Assembly (NCBI GenBank): GCA_900550925.1
Contig: URTU01000023.1
Span: 1 to 21,100 of the forward strand
DNA: 21,100 bases
Source: an uncultured Alistipes sp.
GTDB lineage: Bacteria > Bacteroidota > Bacteroidia > Bacteroidales > Rikenellaceae
Reading direction: 5' to 3'
How positions within the stretch are numbered: position 1 is the stretch's first letter; every line of letters starts with the position of its first letter. Below are positions 1-7,494 of the stretch, piece by piece. The notes beneath the pieces were generated by a model, which had not been told where the DNA came from, did not search any database, and worked only from the letters and a program-made list of their open reading frames with translations. The position numbers and the translations under genes were made by a program.

Positions 1-2
1 TC

Positions 3-1190
3 GTCAAGAACATGTTCATCCGCCCCACCGAGGAGGAACTCGAAAACTATGGCGAACCCGACTTCGTATCGTTCAACGCTTCGAAGGCCAAGGTCGAAAA
101 CTACAAGGAACTCGGCCTTAACTCCGAAACCGCTACCGTCTTCAACCTCGCTACCAACGAGCAGGTTATCCTGAACACATGGTACGGCGGCGAAATGAAG
201 AAGGGTCTGTTCTCGATCATGAACTACCTGTTGCCCCTGCGCGGTATCGCCTCGATGCACTGCTCGGCAAACACCGACCTCGAAGGCAAGAACACCGCTA
301 TCTTCTTCGGTCTGTCGGGCACCGGCAAAACCACCCTTTCGACCGACCCCAAACGTCTGCTGATCGGCGACGACGAGCACGGATGGGACGATGAGGGCGT
401 ATTCAACTTCGAAGGCGGATGCTATGCAAAGGTCATCAACCTCTCGAAAGAGGCCGAACCCGATATCTACAACGCCATCAAACGCGATGCACTGCTCGAA
501 AACGTTACCGTCGACAAGAACGGCAAGATCGACTTCGCCGACAAGAGCGTTACCGAGAATACCCGTGTATCGTATCCTATCTACCACATCAAGAATATCG
601 TGAAACCCGTTTCGAAGGCTCCCGCCGCCAAGAAGGTGATCTTCCTGTCGGCCGATGCATTCGGCGTGCTGCCTCCGGTGTCGATCCTGACCCCCGAGCA
701 GACAAAATACTACTTCCTGTCGGGCTTCACCGCAAAACTCGCCGGTACCGAGCGCGGTATCACCGAGCCTACTCCGACCTTCTCGGCTTGCTTCGGCGCC
801 GCATTCCTGTCGCTGCACCCCACCAAGTACGGTGAGGAGCTCGTCAAGAAGATGAAGGCTTCGGGAGCTACCGCATACCTGGTAAACACCGGCTGGAACG
901 GAACCGGAAAACGTATCTCGATCAAGGATACCCGCGGCATCATCGACGCTATCCTCGACGGTTCGATCGACAAGGCTCCGACCAAGACCATCCCGTACTT
1001 CAACTTCACCGTTCCGACTCAGCTGCCCGGTGTTGATCCCGCAATCCTGGATCCCCGCGACACATATGCCGATCCGGCTCAGTGGGATGAGAAGGCTAAA
1101 GACCTCGCTTCGCGCTTTATCAAGAACTTCACCAAGTTCACAACTAACGAAGAGGGCAAGAAGCTGGTTGAGGCTGGTCCGAAACTCTAA
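3..1190 (+). CDS. pckA: Phosphoenolpyruvate carboxykinase (ATP), 3' part
   Basis: The enzyme converts oxaloacetate and ATP to PEP, CO2 and ADP; in gut Bacteroidota it commonly runs in the CO2-fixing direction that feeds succinate formation. The reading frame is open from the window edge (codon phase starts at base 3), so roughly the first 140 residues of a protein of about 535 lie outside. The ATG at position 12 is internal. Counted from that Met, the P-loop GLSGTGKTT is at 100-108 and the metal-binding LIGDDEHGW at 117-125, both diagnostic of ATP-dependent PckA. The upstream segment LNTWYGGEMKKG is also typical. The gene ends with TAA and is followed by a strong intrinsic terminator 36 bp downstream, so it is the last gene of its transcript. 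Family assignment is very secure; the direction of flux is known from relatives, not seen here. Confidence 0.97.
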   Translation, partial: VKNMFIRPTEEELENYGEPDFVSFNASKAKVENYKELGLNSETATVFNLATNEQVILNTWYGGEMKKGLFSIMNYLLPLRGIASMHCSANTDLEGKNTAIFFGLSGTGKTTLSTDPKRLLIGDDEHGWDDEGVFNFEGGCYAKVINLSKEAEPDIYNAIKRDALLENVTVDKNGKIDFADKSVTENTRVSYPIYHIKNIVKPVSKAPAAKKVIFLSADAFGVLPPVSILTPEQTKYYFLSGFTAKLAGTERGITEPTPTFSACFGAAFLSLHPTKYGEELVKKMKASGATAYLVNTGWNGTGKRISIKDTRGIIDAILDGSIDKAPTKTIPYFNFTVPTQLPGVDPAILDPRDTYADPAQWDEKAKDLASRFIKNFTKFTTNEEGKKLVEAGPKL

Positions 1191-1226
1191 TGCATGCGTA
1201 AGGGCTGAACCCCTCAAAATAGCGGA

Positions 1227-1262
1227 CGAGGCGCGACAACAAAATGTCGCGCCTCGTTTTTT
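1227..1262 (+). terminator. Intrinsic terminator of pckA
   Basis: A perfect 12-bp stem (1227-1238 with 1245-1256) with a 6-nt loop is followed by six T residues. It sits 36 bp after the pckA stop, and the next gene is on the opposite strand. Confidence 0.93.
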
Positions 1263-1294
1263 ACGCCGGCAAATAATTAAATTACGCAAGCCGA

Positions 1295-1312
1295 TACATA
1301 TAAATATATGTA
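1295..1312. repeat. Short perfect inverted repeat, AT-rich
   Basis: TACATATA and TATATGTA flank a 2-nt centre, giving an 18-bp near-palindrome between the convergent 3' ends of pckA and the AraC-type gene. There is no T-tract on either strand, so it is not a standard terminator. It could be a weak transcription-end hairpin or a protein-binding palindrome, or chance in AT-rich DNA. Confidence 0.35.
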
Positions 1313-1415
1313 CAACAGCGTTCAGACAGGACGAATCGACCTCCACCTGCCCGGCACCGACCCAACAGAAGGAAAATCTTTCCACTCCCACACTCTCACC
1401 TTGCCGAAGGGCGGA

Positions 1416-2297
1416 TCAACCCTTGCGTTTGAAGCGTGACGGAGAGCTGCCGGTATGTTGTTTGAAATATTTTCCGAAAAACGACTGCGACGAGAAATTC
1501 AACGCGTATGAAATCTCCTGAATGCTCATGCCCGAATATTTCAGCAGCGTCTTGGCCTCGAGGATAACGTATTCGTCGATCCAGCGGGCGGCGGTCTTAC
1601 CGCTCACCTCCTTGACCACCGACGAGAGGTACTTCGGCGTTATATTCATCTCTCGGGCGTAGAAACCCACACTGCGTTCACTCTTGTGATATGTCTTCAA
1701 CAGCGACATGAACCTCTCGAAGATCAATCCGCAACGGCCATGCCGCATACGCTCCTCCTCGACATTGCGCTGATCAATATCCGACAAGATATAGAACACG
1801 GTCGTAAAGAGCGTATGTATGATATCGCTCTTGTATTTGTTCTTGTCCGATTCGAGCATGGTCTTGATCAGCAGGAACAGCTGTCTCAGCTCCGAAATGT
1901 CGTTGTCGCTAAGCTCCATGCAGGGCCACTTCCCCAACCGCATGTATACGGGCAGCGACGTCGCAACGTCGACCGGAACATTGCTGATGAACTTCTGCGA
2001 GAACGCCACAACATAGGCCTTTGCATCCTCACTGCACTCGACCGTCTTCACAATACTCTCGTCATGCACGTACAGCAGCGTATTCGGTTTCAGGTCATAC
2101 TGCTCGGTCCCGATGCTCACGCGAGCCGTCCCCTGCATCATCACCAACGCGATGAACCCGTCGATCAACGTCGGGCAGAGCGGTGCCATCATGTTGTCGA
2201 TGAACAGAATCACAAGATCGTCCGACAGATAGATCGCCTTGTCGATATTGTGGCGTATCTGCGAAATCGAGAGTTTGTTTACATTGTGGGTAGTCAT
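1416..2297 (-). CDS. AraC-family transcriptional regulator
   Basis: This is a 293-residue regulator with an N-terminal cupin-like sensing region (about residues 15-140, including a segment like ARVSIGTEQYDLKPNTLLYV) and a C-terminal double helix-turn-helix (about 205-290). The C-terminal part contains FYAREMNITPKYLSSVVKE and the second-HTH signature region IQEISYALNFSSQSFFGKYF, typical of AraC/XylS proteins. The reading frame is open further upstream to 2441, but that would overlap the 3' end of the preceding kinase gene by about 100 bp. The Met at 2297 (MTTHNV) is preferred because it begins 40 bp after the kinase stop and just ahead of the conserved region. It appears to be the last gene of an apbE-kinase-araC operon. 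The ligand and targets cannot be read from sequence. No Shine-Dalgarno site is evident. Confidence 0.9.
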   Translation of the reverse strand: MTTHNVNKLSISQIRHNIDKAIYLSDDLVILFIDNMMAPLCPTLIDGFIALVMMQGTARVSIGTEQYDLKPNTLLYVHDESIVKTVECSEDAKAYVVAFSQKFISNVPVDVATSLPVYMRLGKWPCMELSDNDISELRQLFLLIKTMLESDKNKYKSDIIHTLFTTVFYILSDIDQRNVEEERMRHGRCGLIFERFMSLLKTYHKSERSVGFYAREMNITPKYLSSVVKEVSGKTAARWIDEYVILEAKTLLKYSGMSIQEISYALNFSSQSFFGKYFKQHTGSSPSRFKRKG

Positions 2298-2337
2298 CGC
2301 ACGAATCGTTTTGAAGGATGTGAAACGCCGACAGACC

Positions 2338-3243
2338 TCATCGCTCAACTTGCGGCATGACAAGTCGTATGGCCCCGTGCCGGCATCCCAGTTCGACCGG
2401 CAATGCCGGTCCGGGCTGTCCGTCGACATCGGTCGGCTCATCCTTTGACGACTCGATCCGCATCGTCCGGCAGTGGAAGTGCATCACGTCGCGCGGAGGC
2501 TCACCGATCCCGCCGAAAATATAGTGCAGGAATGTCGGAACGGCCGAAAGCATCGGAACCGTGCCGCTCCGCAGAACCAGAACGTCCAGATAACCGTCAT
2601 CGATCTCGGCCATGCGGGCCAGCTTGAAATTGCCGGCCGTCTTGCCGTTGAAGGCCAGGACGATCAGCGCCTGTCCCTCGAAGTCACCGTCATCCGAATG
2701 GATCGAAACCGGCATCGTATGGATATGCATCAGATCCTCCATGCCGCCCATTATGTATGCAGCCCGGCCGATCGAGTTTTTCAACGCTGTCGGCGTGCGC
2801 TGCGAAACGTTGGTAAAGAGTCCGAAGCTGAATACGTTCACGAAATAATTCCCGTTGACACACCCCAGGTCCACACGACGCGCCTCACCGTCCAGAATCT
2901 GGCGGCAGGCTTGCATCGGATTGCGGTTCATGCCGATCGTACTGGCGAAATCATTCGCCGTACCCGACGGAATCACCGCAATCGGGATGTCTATCCCGCG
3001 GGCCAGCATGCGGTTGACCACAAAGTTGATGGTCCCGTCCCCGCCGGCTATCAGCAGGTGTTCGCACCGCTCCGCCTCATCGCCGAACAGCTCCGTGTCG
3101 GCCGCCCCGAAGTCGATCTCATACGGCTCGACCGAGATGCCACGATCGGCATACGTCCGCGATATGTCGTCCAGATAGTTGACTATGGCACTTGCGCCGA
3201 GTCCCGAAAGCGGGTTGTAGATGAATCGTACTCGCTTCTCCAT
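2338..3243 (-). CDS. Diacylglycerol/lipid kinase family protein (DAGK catalytic domain)
   Basis: The 301-residue protein belongs to the soluble DgkB/YegS-type lipid kinases, which transfer phosphate from ATP to diacylglycerol or related lipids at the cytoplasmic membrane face. Visible motifs are the N-terminal NPLSG (10-14), the nucleotide-binding AGGDGT (66-71) followed by INFVVN, and PSGTANDFA (92-100). The C-terminal segment TDVDGQPGPALPVELG is the usual last strand of the fold. Length is normal for the family. It starts 13 bp after the apbE stop on the same strand, which indicates one transcript, and the AraC-type gene follows 40 bp later. There is no clear Shine-Dalgarno site, as is common in this phylum. 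Whether the substrate is diacylglycerol, a sphingoid base (relevant because many Bacteroidota make sphingolipids) or another lipid is not determinable here. Confidence 0.88.
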   Translation of the reverse strand: MEKRVRFIYNPLSGLGASAIVNYLDDISRTYADRGISVEPYEIDFGAADTELFGDEAERCEHLLIAGGDGTINFVVNRMLARGIDIPIAVIPSGTANDFASTIGMNRNPMQACRQILDGEARRVDLGCVNGNYFVNVFSFGLFTNVSQRTPTALKNSIGRAAYIMGGMEDLMHIHTMPVSIHSDDGDFEGQALIVLAFNGKTAGNFKLARMAEIDDGYLDVLVLRSGTVPMLSAVPTFLHYIFGGIGEPPRDVMHFHCRTMRIESSKDEPTDVDGQPGPALPVELGCRHGAIRLVMPQVER

Positions 3244-3256
3244 AACAACACGTATA

Positions 3257-4312
3257 TCACTGAGCTATTATTTTCCGCATGCCGGGAGAGTGCCATACAC
3301 GGAATTCTCCCTCCCGGTCACTTCCTTCGTCCACGTAGATCAGGTATGCCGACACGTCTGGCAGCGACGAGATCAACTCCTTGGCCCGTTCGAGCCCCAC
3401 CGACATGCACATTGTCCCCAAGGCATCGGCTTCGGCCGACGTCGGAGCAATGACGGTTGCCGACAACAGATTCGAGACGGCGCTCTGACCCGTAGTGGGA
3501 TCGATCGTATGGGCGATCTTGCGGCCGTTCTCGTCGATATAGAAACGGCGGTAGTTGCCCGAAGTAGCCATGCCGCAATCGGTCAGTTTGAGGACCACCT
3601 GACAATTCTCGCCGGGAGTCATGTTGCCGTCAACGGGCGAATCGACCGCAACACGCCACATCCCGCTCAGCGGATTCTTGCCGCGGCAGACGATCTCGCC
3701 GCCCACCTCGACCATATAGTCGGCAATCCCCATGCTGTCGATCGCTCCGGCAATCAGATCGACCGTATATCCCTTGGCTATCGAGTTGAAATCCAACTGC
3801 ATGCGTTTATCTTCCCGAACCAGCCGGCCATCCGCCACCGACACCTTGCGGTAACCGACAAACTCCAACAGCGAATCGATATTCGGCGTATGCTTCGGTT
3901 TGTCGCCGCCGGCAAATCCGTACGCCTCGGTCAGCGGAGCCACCGTAACGTCATACTTTCCGTCGCTCAGTTCGCTCACCTCAGCGGCCATCTCCAGCAG
4001 ACGCTCGATATGGCAATCCACCGAATCGGTTTCGCCGCGGTTGATCCGGCTCAGCAGCGAGGTCGAGTCGTAAATCGACACCGACATGGTCATCATGTTG
4101 AAGATACTGTCGGCGGCATCGACTATCCGGCGGATATTCTCTTTGCCGGTATGGGCTACGATACGGTATGTAGTGCCTATTCCGGCGCCCTCGATACGGA
4201 CATACTCATCGCTTTTGTCGCCGCCCGAGCATCCCGTTGCCAAAATGACCGCCGCAACCATTGTCACAGCCAGATTCAACGATCCACGAAAACCTTTTAC
4301 GCGTCCTTTCAT
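3257..4312 (-). CDS. apbE: FAD:protein FMN transferase, lipoprotein (ApbE family)
   Basis: ApbE attaches FMN from FAD covalently to Thr/Ser residues of exported redox proteins such as Nqr and Rnf subunits. The 351-residue product begins with a basic stretch, a hydrophobic segment and a lipobox (ILATGC, lipidated Cys28), so it should be anchored outside the cytoplasm. Family landmarks are YDVTVAPL (120-127), LDFNSIAKGYTVD (173-185), EVGGE (202-206), SGNYRRF (251-257), AHTIDPTTG (267-275) and the metal-binding ADALGT (295-300). Length matches the family. The gene heads the operon with the lipid kinase and the AraC-type regulator, and a Bacteroidota promoter lies about 90 bp upstream. Its flavinylation target is not encoded in this window. 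Confidence 0.95.
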   Translation of the reverse strand: MKGRVKGFRGSLNLAVTMVAAVILATGCSGGDKSDEYVRIEGAGIGTTYRIVAHTGKENIRRIVDAADSIFNMMTMSVSIYDSTSLLSRINRGETDSVDCHIERLLEMAAEVSELSDGKYDVTVAPLTEAYGFAGGDKPKHTPNIDSLLEFVGYRKVSVADGRLVREDKRMQLDFNSIAKGYTVDLIAGAIDSMGIADYMVEVGGEIVCRGKNPLSGMWRVAVDSPVDGNMTPGENCQVVLKLTDCGMATSGNYRRFYIDENGRKIAHTIDPTTGQSAVSNLLSATVIAPTSAEADALGTMCMSVGLERAKELISSLPDVSAYLIYVDEGSDREGEFRVWHSPGMRKIIAQ

Positions 4313-4401
4313 ATTCAGTATGGATTTACAATTTTACACTCCGTTTGCAAAAGCTTGCCGTCCGGGCTTCGTACTCGAACCGATACACGGCAGCAATCGG
4401 C

Positions 4402-4432
4402 CAAAGGTAACAATTTTGGTATAATTTCACAA
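4402..4432 (-). promoter_or_regulatory. Predicted Bacteroidota sigma-ABfr-type promoter for apbE operon
   Basis: On the minus strand a TTG (4430-4432) is followed after 20 nt by TACCTTTG (4402-4409), matching the known -33/-7 consensus TTG-N19-21-TAnnTTTG. It lies 89 bp upstream of the apbE ATG and is back-to-back with the rpsO promoter. Confidence 0.7.
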
Positions 4433-4459
4433 CCCGCAACGCAATTTTTGGATAAACGG

Positions 4460-4490
4460 TTGGTTTATAATCAAAAAACTTCTATCTTTG
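4460..4490 (+). promoter_or_regulatory. Predicted Bacteroidota promoter for rpsO
   Basis: TTG (4460-4462), a 20-nt spacer and TATCTTTG (4483-4490) match the -33/-7 consensus well. The predicted transcript start gives a leader of about 65 nt before rpsO. Confidence 0.78.
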
Positions 4491-4501
4491 CGGTCACGCT
4501 C

Positions 4502-4530
4502 TGGTGGCATCCGGTAAGGCGGATCCATCG
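4502..4530 (+). promoter_or_regulatory. Leader hairpin upstream of rpsO
   Basis: Bases 4509-4513 (ATCCG) pair with 4520-4524 (CGGAT) around a 6-nt loop. The stem continues after one bulged C at 4508 as 4502-4507 with 4525-4530, including two G-T wobbles. It lies 30 nt before the rpsO ATG in the mRNA leader. S15 is known to autoregulate through different leader structures in several phyla, so this is a candidate site; the role is inferred. Confidence 0.4.
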
Positions 4531-4559
4531 TAGAGTGGAACCATAATAAATTTTTAATT

Positions 4560-4832
4560 ATGAGCTATTTAACAGCTGAAAAAAAGCAGGAGCTTTTTGG
4601 CCAGTACGGCAAGTCTAACACCGATACCGGCTCTCCCGAGAGTCAGATCGCGCTGTTTTCGTACCGTATCAACCACCTTACGAATCACCTCAAGACAAAC
4701 AAGCACGACTTCGGCACCCAGCGCGCACTGCTGCGTCTGGTCGGTAAACGCCGCCAGCTGCTTGAGTACCTCAAGGAGATTGATATCGAAAGATATCGTG
4801 CCATTGTGAAGGCGCTCAACCTCCGTAAATAG
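4560..4832 (+). CDS. rpsO: 30S ribosomal protein S15
   Basis: The 90-residue product is the normal length for S15, which binds the central domain of 16S rRNA and helps organise the small-subunit platform. Recognisable S15 sequence includes TGSPESQIALFSYRINHLT (about 22-40), KHDFGTQRALL and the conserved LVGKRRQLLEYL (about 60-71) that contacts the rRNA. It has its own strong promoter and a leader of about 65 nt with a stem-loop, which may support autoregulation. It is followed by a hairpin at 4854-4886 and then, 348 bp further on, by pnp. The rpsO-pnp order is widespread in bacteria, although here the two genes are separated by an unusual purine-rich spacer. Confidence 0.98.
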   Translation: MSYLTAEKKQELFGQYGKSNTDTGSPESQIALFSYRINHLTNHLKTNKHDFGTQRALLRLVGKRRQLLEYLKEIDIERYRAIVKALNLRK

Positions 4833-4853
4833 GTCTGTCAGACGAGGAGTAGC

Positions 4854-4887
4854 AATGAAGGCAATTTCCTGCAGATTGCCTTCATTT
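4854..4887 (+). terminator. Hairpin downstream of rpsO, probable terminator or 3'-end stabiliser
   Basis: A perfect 12-bp stem (4854-4865 with 4875-4886) with a 9-nt loop begins 22 bp after the rpsO stop. The T-tract is poor (ATTTGCT), so termination may be partial and allow read-through into pnp. Confidence 0.6.
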
Positions 4888-4917
4888 GCTTACTGAAAAC
4901 CCAACGAGGGGGGGGGT

Positions 4918-4969
4918 AGGAGAAGAGGGAAGAGGAAGAGGGGGAAGAAGAGGAGGAAGAAGGGGAAGA
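4918..4969 (+). repeat. Uninterrupted polypurine tract with perfect mirror repeat
   Basis: All 52 bases are A or G. Within it GGGGAAGAAG (4941-4950) and GAAGAAGGGG (4956-4965) are exact mirror images around a 5-nt centre. Homopurine mirror repeats of this kind are the classical sequence able to form intramolecular triplex (H-DNA). A G9 run precedes it, separated by a single T. Confidence 0.8.
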
Positions 4970-5180
4970 TAGGGCATCTCATTCCATGCCGCAGCAGCCA
5001 GTCAGCCGCAAGGACAAACCCCTGACATAACAAAACGACCACCCCCCTGACACAACAATATGATATGATGCAACGCCGGCGCAACCTGCCTCACCACCCT
5101 TGACTCAAAAAAACGCAAGTGGCCCCGCCTGTGATCAAAAAAAACGAAACATTCAAGAGGTAAAAAAACTATAAGATTCA

Positions 5181-7403
5181 ATGATGTACAATGCAACACA
5201 AAAGGTGATAAGCCTGAGCGGAAACCGCGAAATTATCATCGAAACAGGAAAGCTGGCAAAACAGGCCGACGGTTCGGTCGTGGTGAAGCAGGGCGATACG
5301 ATGCTGCTGGCAACGGTCGTGGCAGCAAAAGACGCAAAACCCGATACCGACTTCATGCCGTTACAGGTAGACTACAAGGAGAAATATGCCGCCTGCGGCC
5401 GATATCCGGGTGGATTCCTCAAACGTGAGGCCCGTCCGACCGACAACGAAATACTGGTGGCCCGTCTGATCGACCGTGCCCTCAGACCCCTCTTCCCGTC
5501 CGACTTCCACGCCGAGGTATTCGTTACCGTAACTCTCATCTCGGCCGACAAGGATATTCAGGCTGACGCCCTGGCCGGTCTGGCCGCTTCGGCTGCCCTC
5601 GCCGTATCCGACATCCCGTTCGGCGGCCCGATATCCGAAGTACGTGTTGCTCGTATAAACGGCGAGTTTGTCATAAACCCCACTTTCTCGCAGATGGAAC
5701 AGGTCGACCTCGATATCATGGTCGGCGGTACGCTCGACAATATCCTCATGGTCGAAGGCGAAATGAAGGAGGTTTCGGAAGAGGTCATGCTCGACGCAAT
5801 CAAGTTCGCTCACGAGGAGATCAAGAAACACTGCCAGGCTCAGATCGAACTCTCGAAAGAGCTCGGCAAGGATGTCAAACGTACATACTGCCACGAGGTC
5901 AACGACGAAGAGCTGCGCCAGCTCATAATCAAGGAGACCTACGACAAGGCTTACAAGGTCGCTACCAGCGGCACCTCGAAGCATGAGCGCAGCGACGCCT
6001 TCGACGCAATCGAGGCAGAATTCGCATCGCGCTACACCGAGGAGGAGCTCGTCGAGAAGATGCCCCTCATCAAGCGCTACTTCCACGACGATGTCCTCAA
6101 GAAGGCCATGCGAAACATGATCCTCGACGAGGGCCTGCGTCTCGACGGCCGCAAATGCAACGAAATCCGCCCCATCTGGTGCGAAGTGGGTTACCTGCCC
6201 GCAGCACACGGTTCGGCGATCTTCACCCGCGGCGAGACCCAGTCGCTGACAACCGTTACCCTCGGTACAAAACTCGACGAAAAACAGATCGACGAGGTGC
6301 TGGTTCAGGGTACCGAACAGTTCGTCCTGCACTACAACTTCCCACCCTTCTCGACCGGCGAGGCAAAGGCTTCGCGCGGACTGAGCCGTCGTGAAATCGG
6401 TCACGGCCACCTCGCATGGCGCGCCCTCAAGCCGATGGTCCCCGTAGGCGAGGAGAACCCATATGCCGTACGCGTGGTGAGCGATATCCTCGAATCGAAC
6501 GGTTCGTCGTCGATGGCTACCGTATGCGCCGGAACCCTCGCACTGATGGACTCGGGCCTCAAACTCAAGAAACCCGTTTCGGGTATCGCAATGGGTCTGA
6601 TCACCGACTCCAAAACCGGAAAATATGCAATCCTGTCGGATATCCTCGGCGATGAGGACCACCTCGGCGACATGGACTTCAAGGTAGCCGGCACAAAGGA
6701 TGGTATCACCGCTACACAGATGGATATCAAGGTCGACGGCCTGTCGTACGAGGTGCTCGCTAAAGCTCTCCAGCAGGCAAAGGAGGGACGTATGCATATC
6801 CTCGGCAAGATCACCGAGTGCATCGCCGAGCCCCGTGCCGACTTCAAGCCGTTCGTTCCGCGCATCGTTCAGATCACCATCCCGACCGAATTCATCGGCA
6901 CCGTGATCGGCCCCGGCGGAAAGGTCATCCAGGAGATGCAGAAACAGACCGGCACCACCATAACCATCACCGAAGACGACAACAAGGGTATCGTCGACGT
7001 ATTCGGCCCCGACAAGGAGTCGATCGACGCCGCCCTGGCCCGCATCAAGGCTATCGTAGCGATCCCCGAGGTAGGCGAAGTCTACAACGGCAAAATAAAG
7101 TCGATCGTATCGTTCGGCGCCTTCGTCGAGATCCTTCCGGGCAAGGATGCCCTGCTCCATATCTCCGAAATCGGTAACCGCCGCTACGAAACAATGGAGG
7201 AGACCGGCCTGAAGGAGGGACAGATGATCGAGGTCAAACTGATCGGCATCGACCCGAAAACCAACAAGTTGAAGCTCTCCCGCAAGGCTCTTCTCCCGAA
7301 GGAGGAGGGTGCCGAGGAGGAGCCCCGCAACAACCGCGACAACAACCGCCGCGACAACGGCCGCCGCGAAAACCGTGACCACAGAAAGCCCAAACGCGAC
7401 TGA
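5181..7403 (+). CDS. pnp: Polyribonucleotide nucleotidyltransferase (PNPase)
   Basis: PNPase is a trimeric 3'-5' phosphorolytic exoribonuclease that degrades mRNA and can add tails in reverse. The 740-residue protein shows the first RNase PH core (about 10-150), an alpha-helical linker, the second RNase PH core (about 320-545, with FSTGEAKASRGLSRREIGHG), a KH domain (about 560-620, with GPGG near 577) and an S1 domain (about 633-703). It ends in an unusually basic tail rich in Arg and Asn (about 708-740), likely an additional RNA or partner contact. Two in-frame ATGs open the gene (5181, 5184); neither has a good Shine-Dalgarno site. A terminator hairpin follows 32 bp after the stop. The very long minus-strand open frame here is only a shadow of this gene. 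Confidence 0.97.
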   Translation: MMYNATQKVISLSGNREIIIETGKLAKQADGSVVVKQGDTMLLATVVAAKDAKPDTDFMPLQVDYKEKYAACGRYPGGFLKREARPTDNEILVARLIDRALRPLFPSDFHAEVFVTVTLISADKDIQADALAGLAASAALAVSDIPFGGPISEVRVARINGEFVINPTFSQMEQVDLDIMVGGTLDNILMVEGEMKEVSEEVMLDAIKFAHEEIKKHCQAQIELSKELGKDVKRTYCHEVNDEELRQLIIKETYDKAYKVATSGTSKHERSDAFDAIEAEFASRYTEEELVEKMPLIKRYFHDDVLKKAMRNMILDEGLRLDGRKCNEIRPIWCEVGYLPAAHGSAIFTRGETQSLTTVTLGTKLDEKQIDEVLVQGTEQFVLHYNFPPFSTGEAKASRGLSRREIGHGHLAWRALKPMVPVGEENPYAVRVVSDILESNGSSSMATVCAGTLALMDSGLKLKKPVSGIAMGLITDSKTGKYAILSDILGDEDHLGDMDFKVAGTKDGITATQMDIKVDGLSYEVLAKALQQAKEGRMHILGKITECIAEPRADFKPFVPRIVQITIPTEFIGTVIGPGGKVIQEMQKQTGTTITITEDDNKGIVDVFGPDKESIDAALARIKAIVAIPEVGEVYNGKIKSIVSFGAFVEILPGKDALLHISEIGNRRYETMEETGLKEGQMIEVKLIGIDPKTNKLKLSRKALLPKEEGAEEEPRNNRDNNRRDNGRRENRDHRKPKRD

Positions 7404-7434
7404 TAATCGCACAAGGCATACGAATAAAAATATG

Positions 7435-7473
7435 ACTCCGCCCTTGATATTTTAGGGGCGGAGTTGTATTTTG
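7435..7473 (+). terminator. Intrinsic terminator of pnp
   Basis: A 9-bp stem (ACTCCGCCC 7435-7443 with GGGCGGAGT 7456-7464) with an AT-rich 12-nt loop is followed by TGTATTTTGTT. The downstream edge overlaps the -33 element of the next gene's promoter. Confidence 0.75.
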
Positions 7474-7494
7474 TTAAAAATAGAACTATATTTG
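7464..7494 (+). promoter_or_regulatory. Predicted Bacteroidota promoter for the OmpA/TPR lipoprotein
   Basis: TTG (7464-7466), a 20-nt spacer and TATATTTG (7487-7494) match the -33/-7 consensus closely. The predicted start leaves a leader of about 185 nt before the ATG at 7685. Confidence 0.75.

Larger units (their letters stand above)
4833..5180 (+). other. 348-bp gene-free spacer between rpsO and pnp
   Basis: No credible gene is seen. In order it holds the rpsO hairpin (4854-4886), a run of nine G (4908-4916), 52 uninterrupted purines (4918-4969), an imperfect direct repeat (CCCCTGACAYAACAA at 5019-5033 and 5044-5058), and a second A-rich direct repeat (5101-5116 and 5132-5147). I found no TAnnTTTG promoter directly in front of pnp, so pnp may depend on read-through from rpsO or on a divergent promoter. 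Confidence 0.7.

Noticed and set aside
1295..1312. Terminator for the AraC-type gene
   Set aside because: The palindrome is AT-only apart from two base pairs, has no T-tract, and lies more than 100 bp past the stop codon.
2298..2441. Extended N-terminus for the AraC-type regulator
   Set aside because: It would overlap the end of the lipid kinase gene and add residues without similarity to the family; Met at 2297 fits better.
5101..5117. Possible minus-strand terminator from the A-run before pnp
   Set aside because: No stable hairpin precedes the T-run on that strand and there is no minus-strand gene to terminate.
5361..7412. 683-codon open frame on the minus strand opposite pnp
   Set aside because: It mirrors pnp exactly, has no recognisable domain, and arises from the GC-rich codon bias of pnp.
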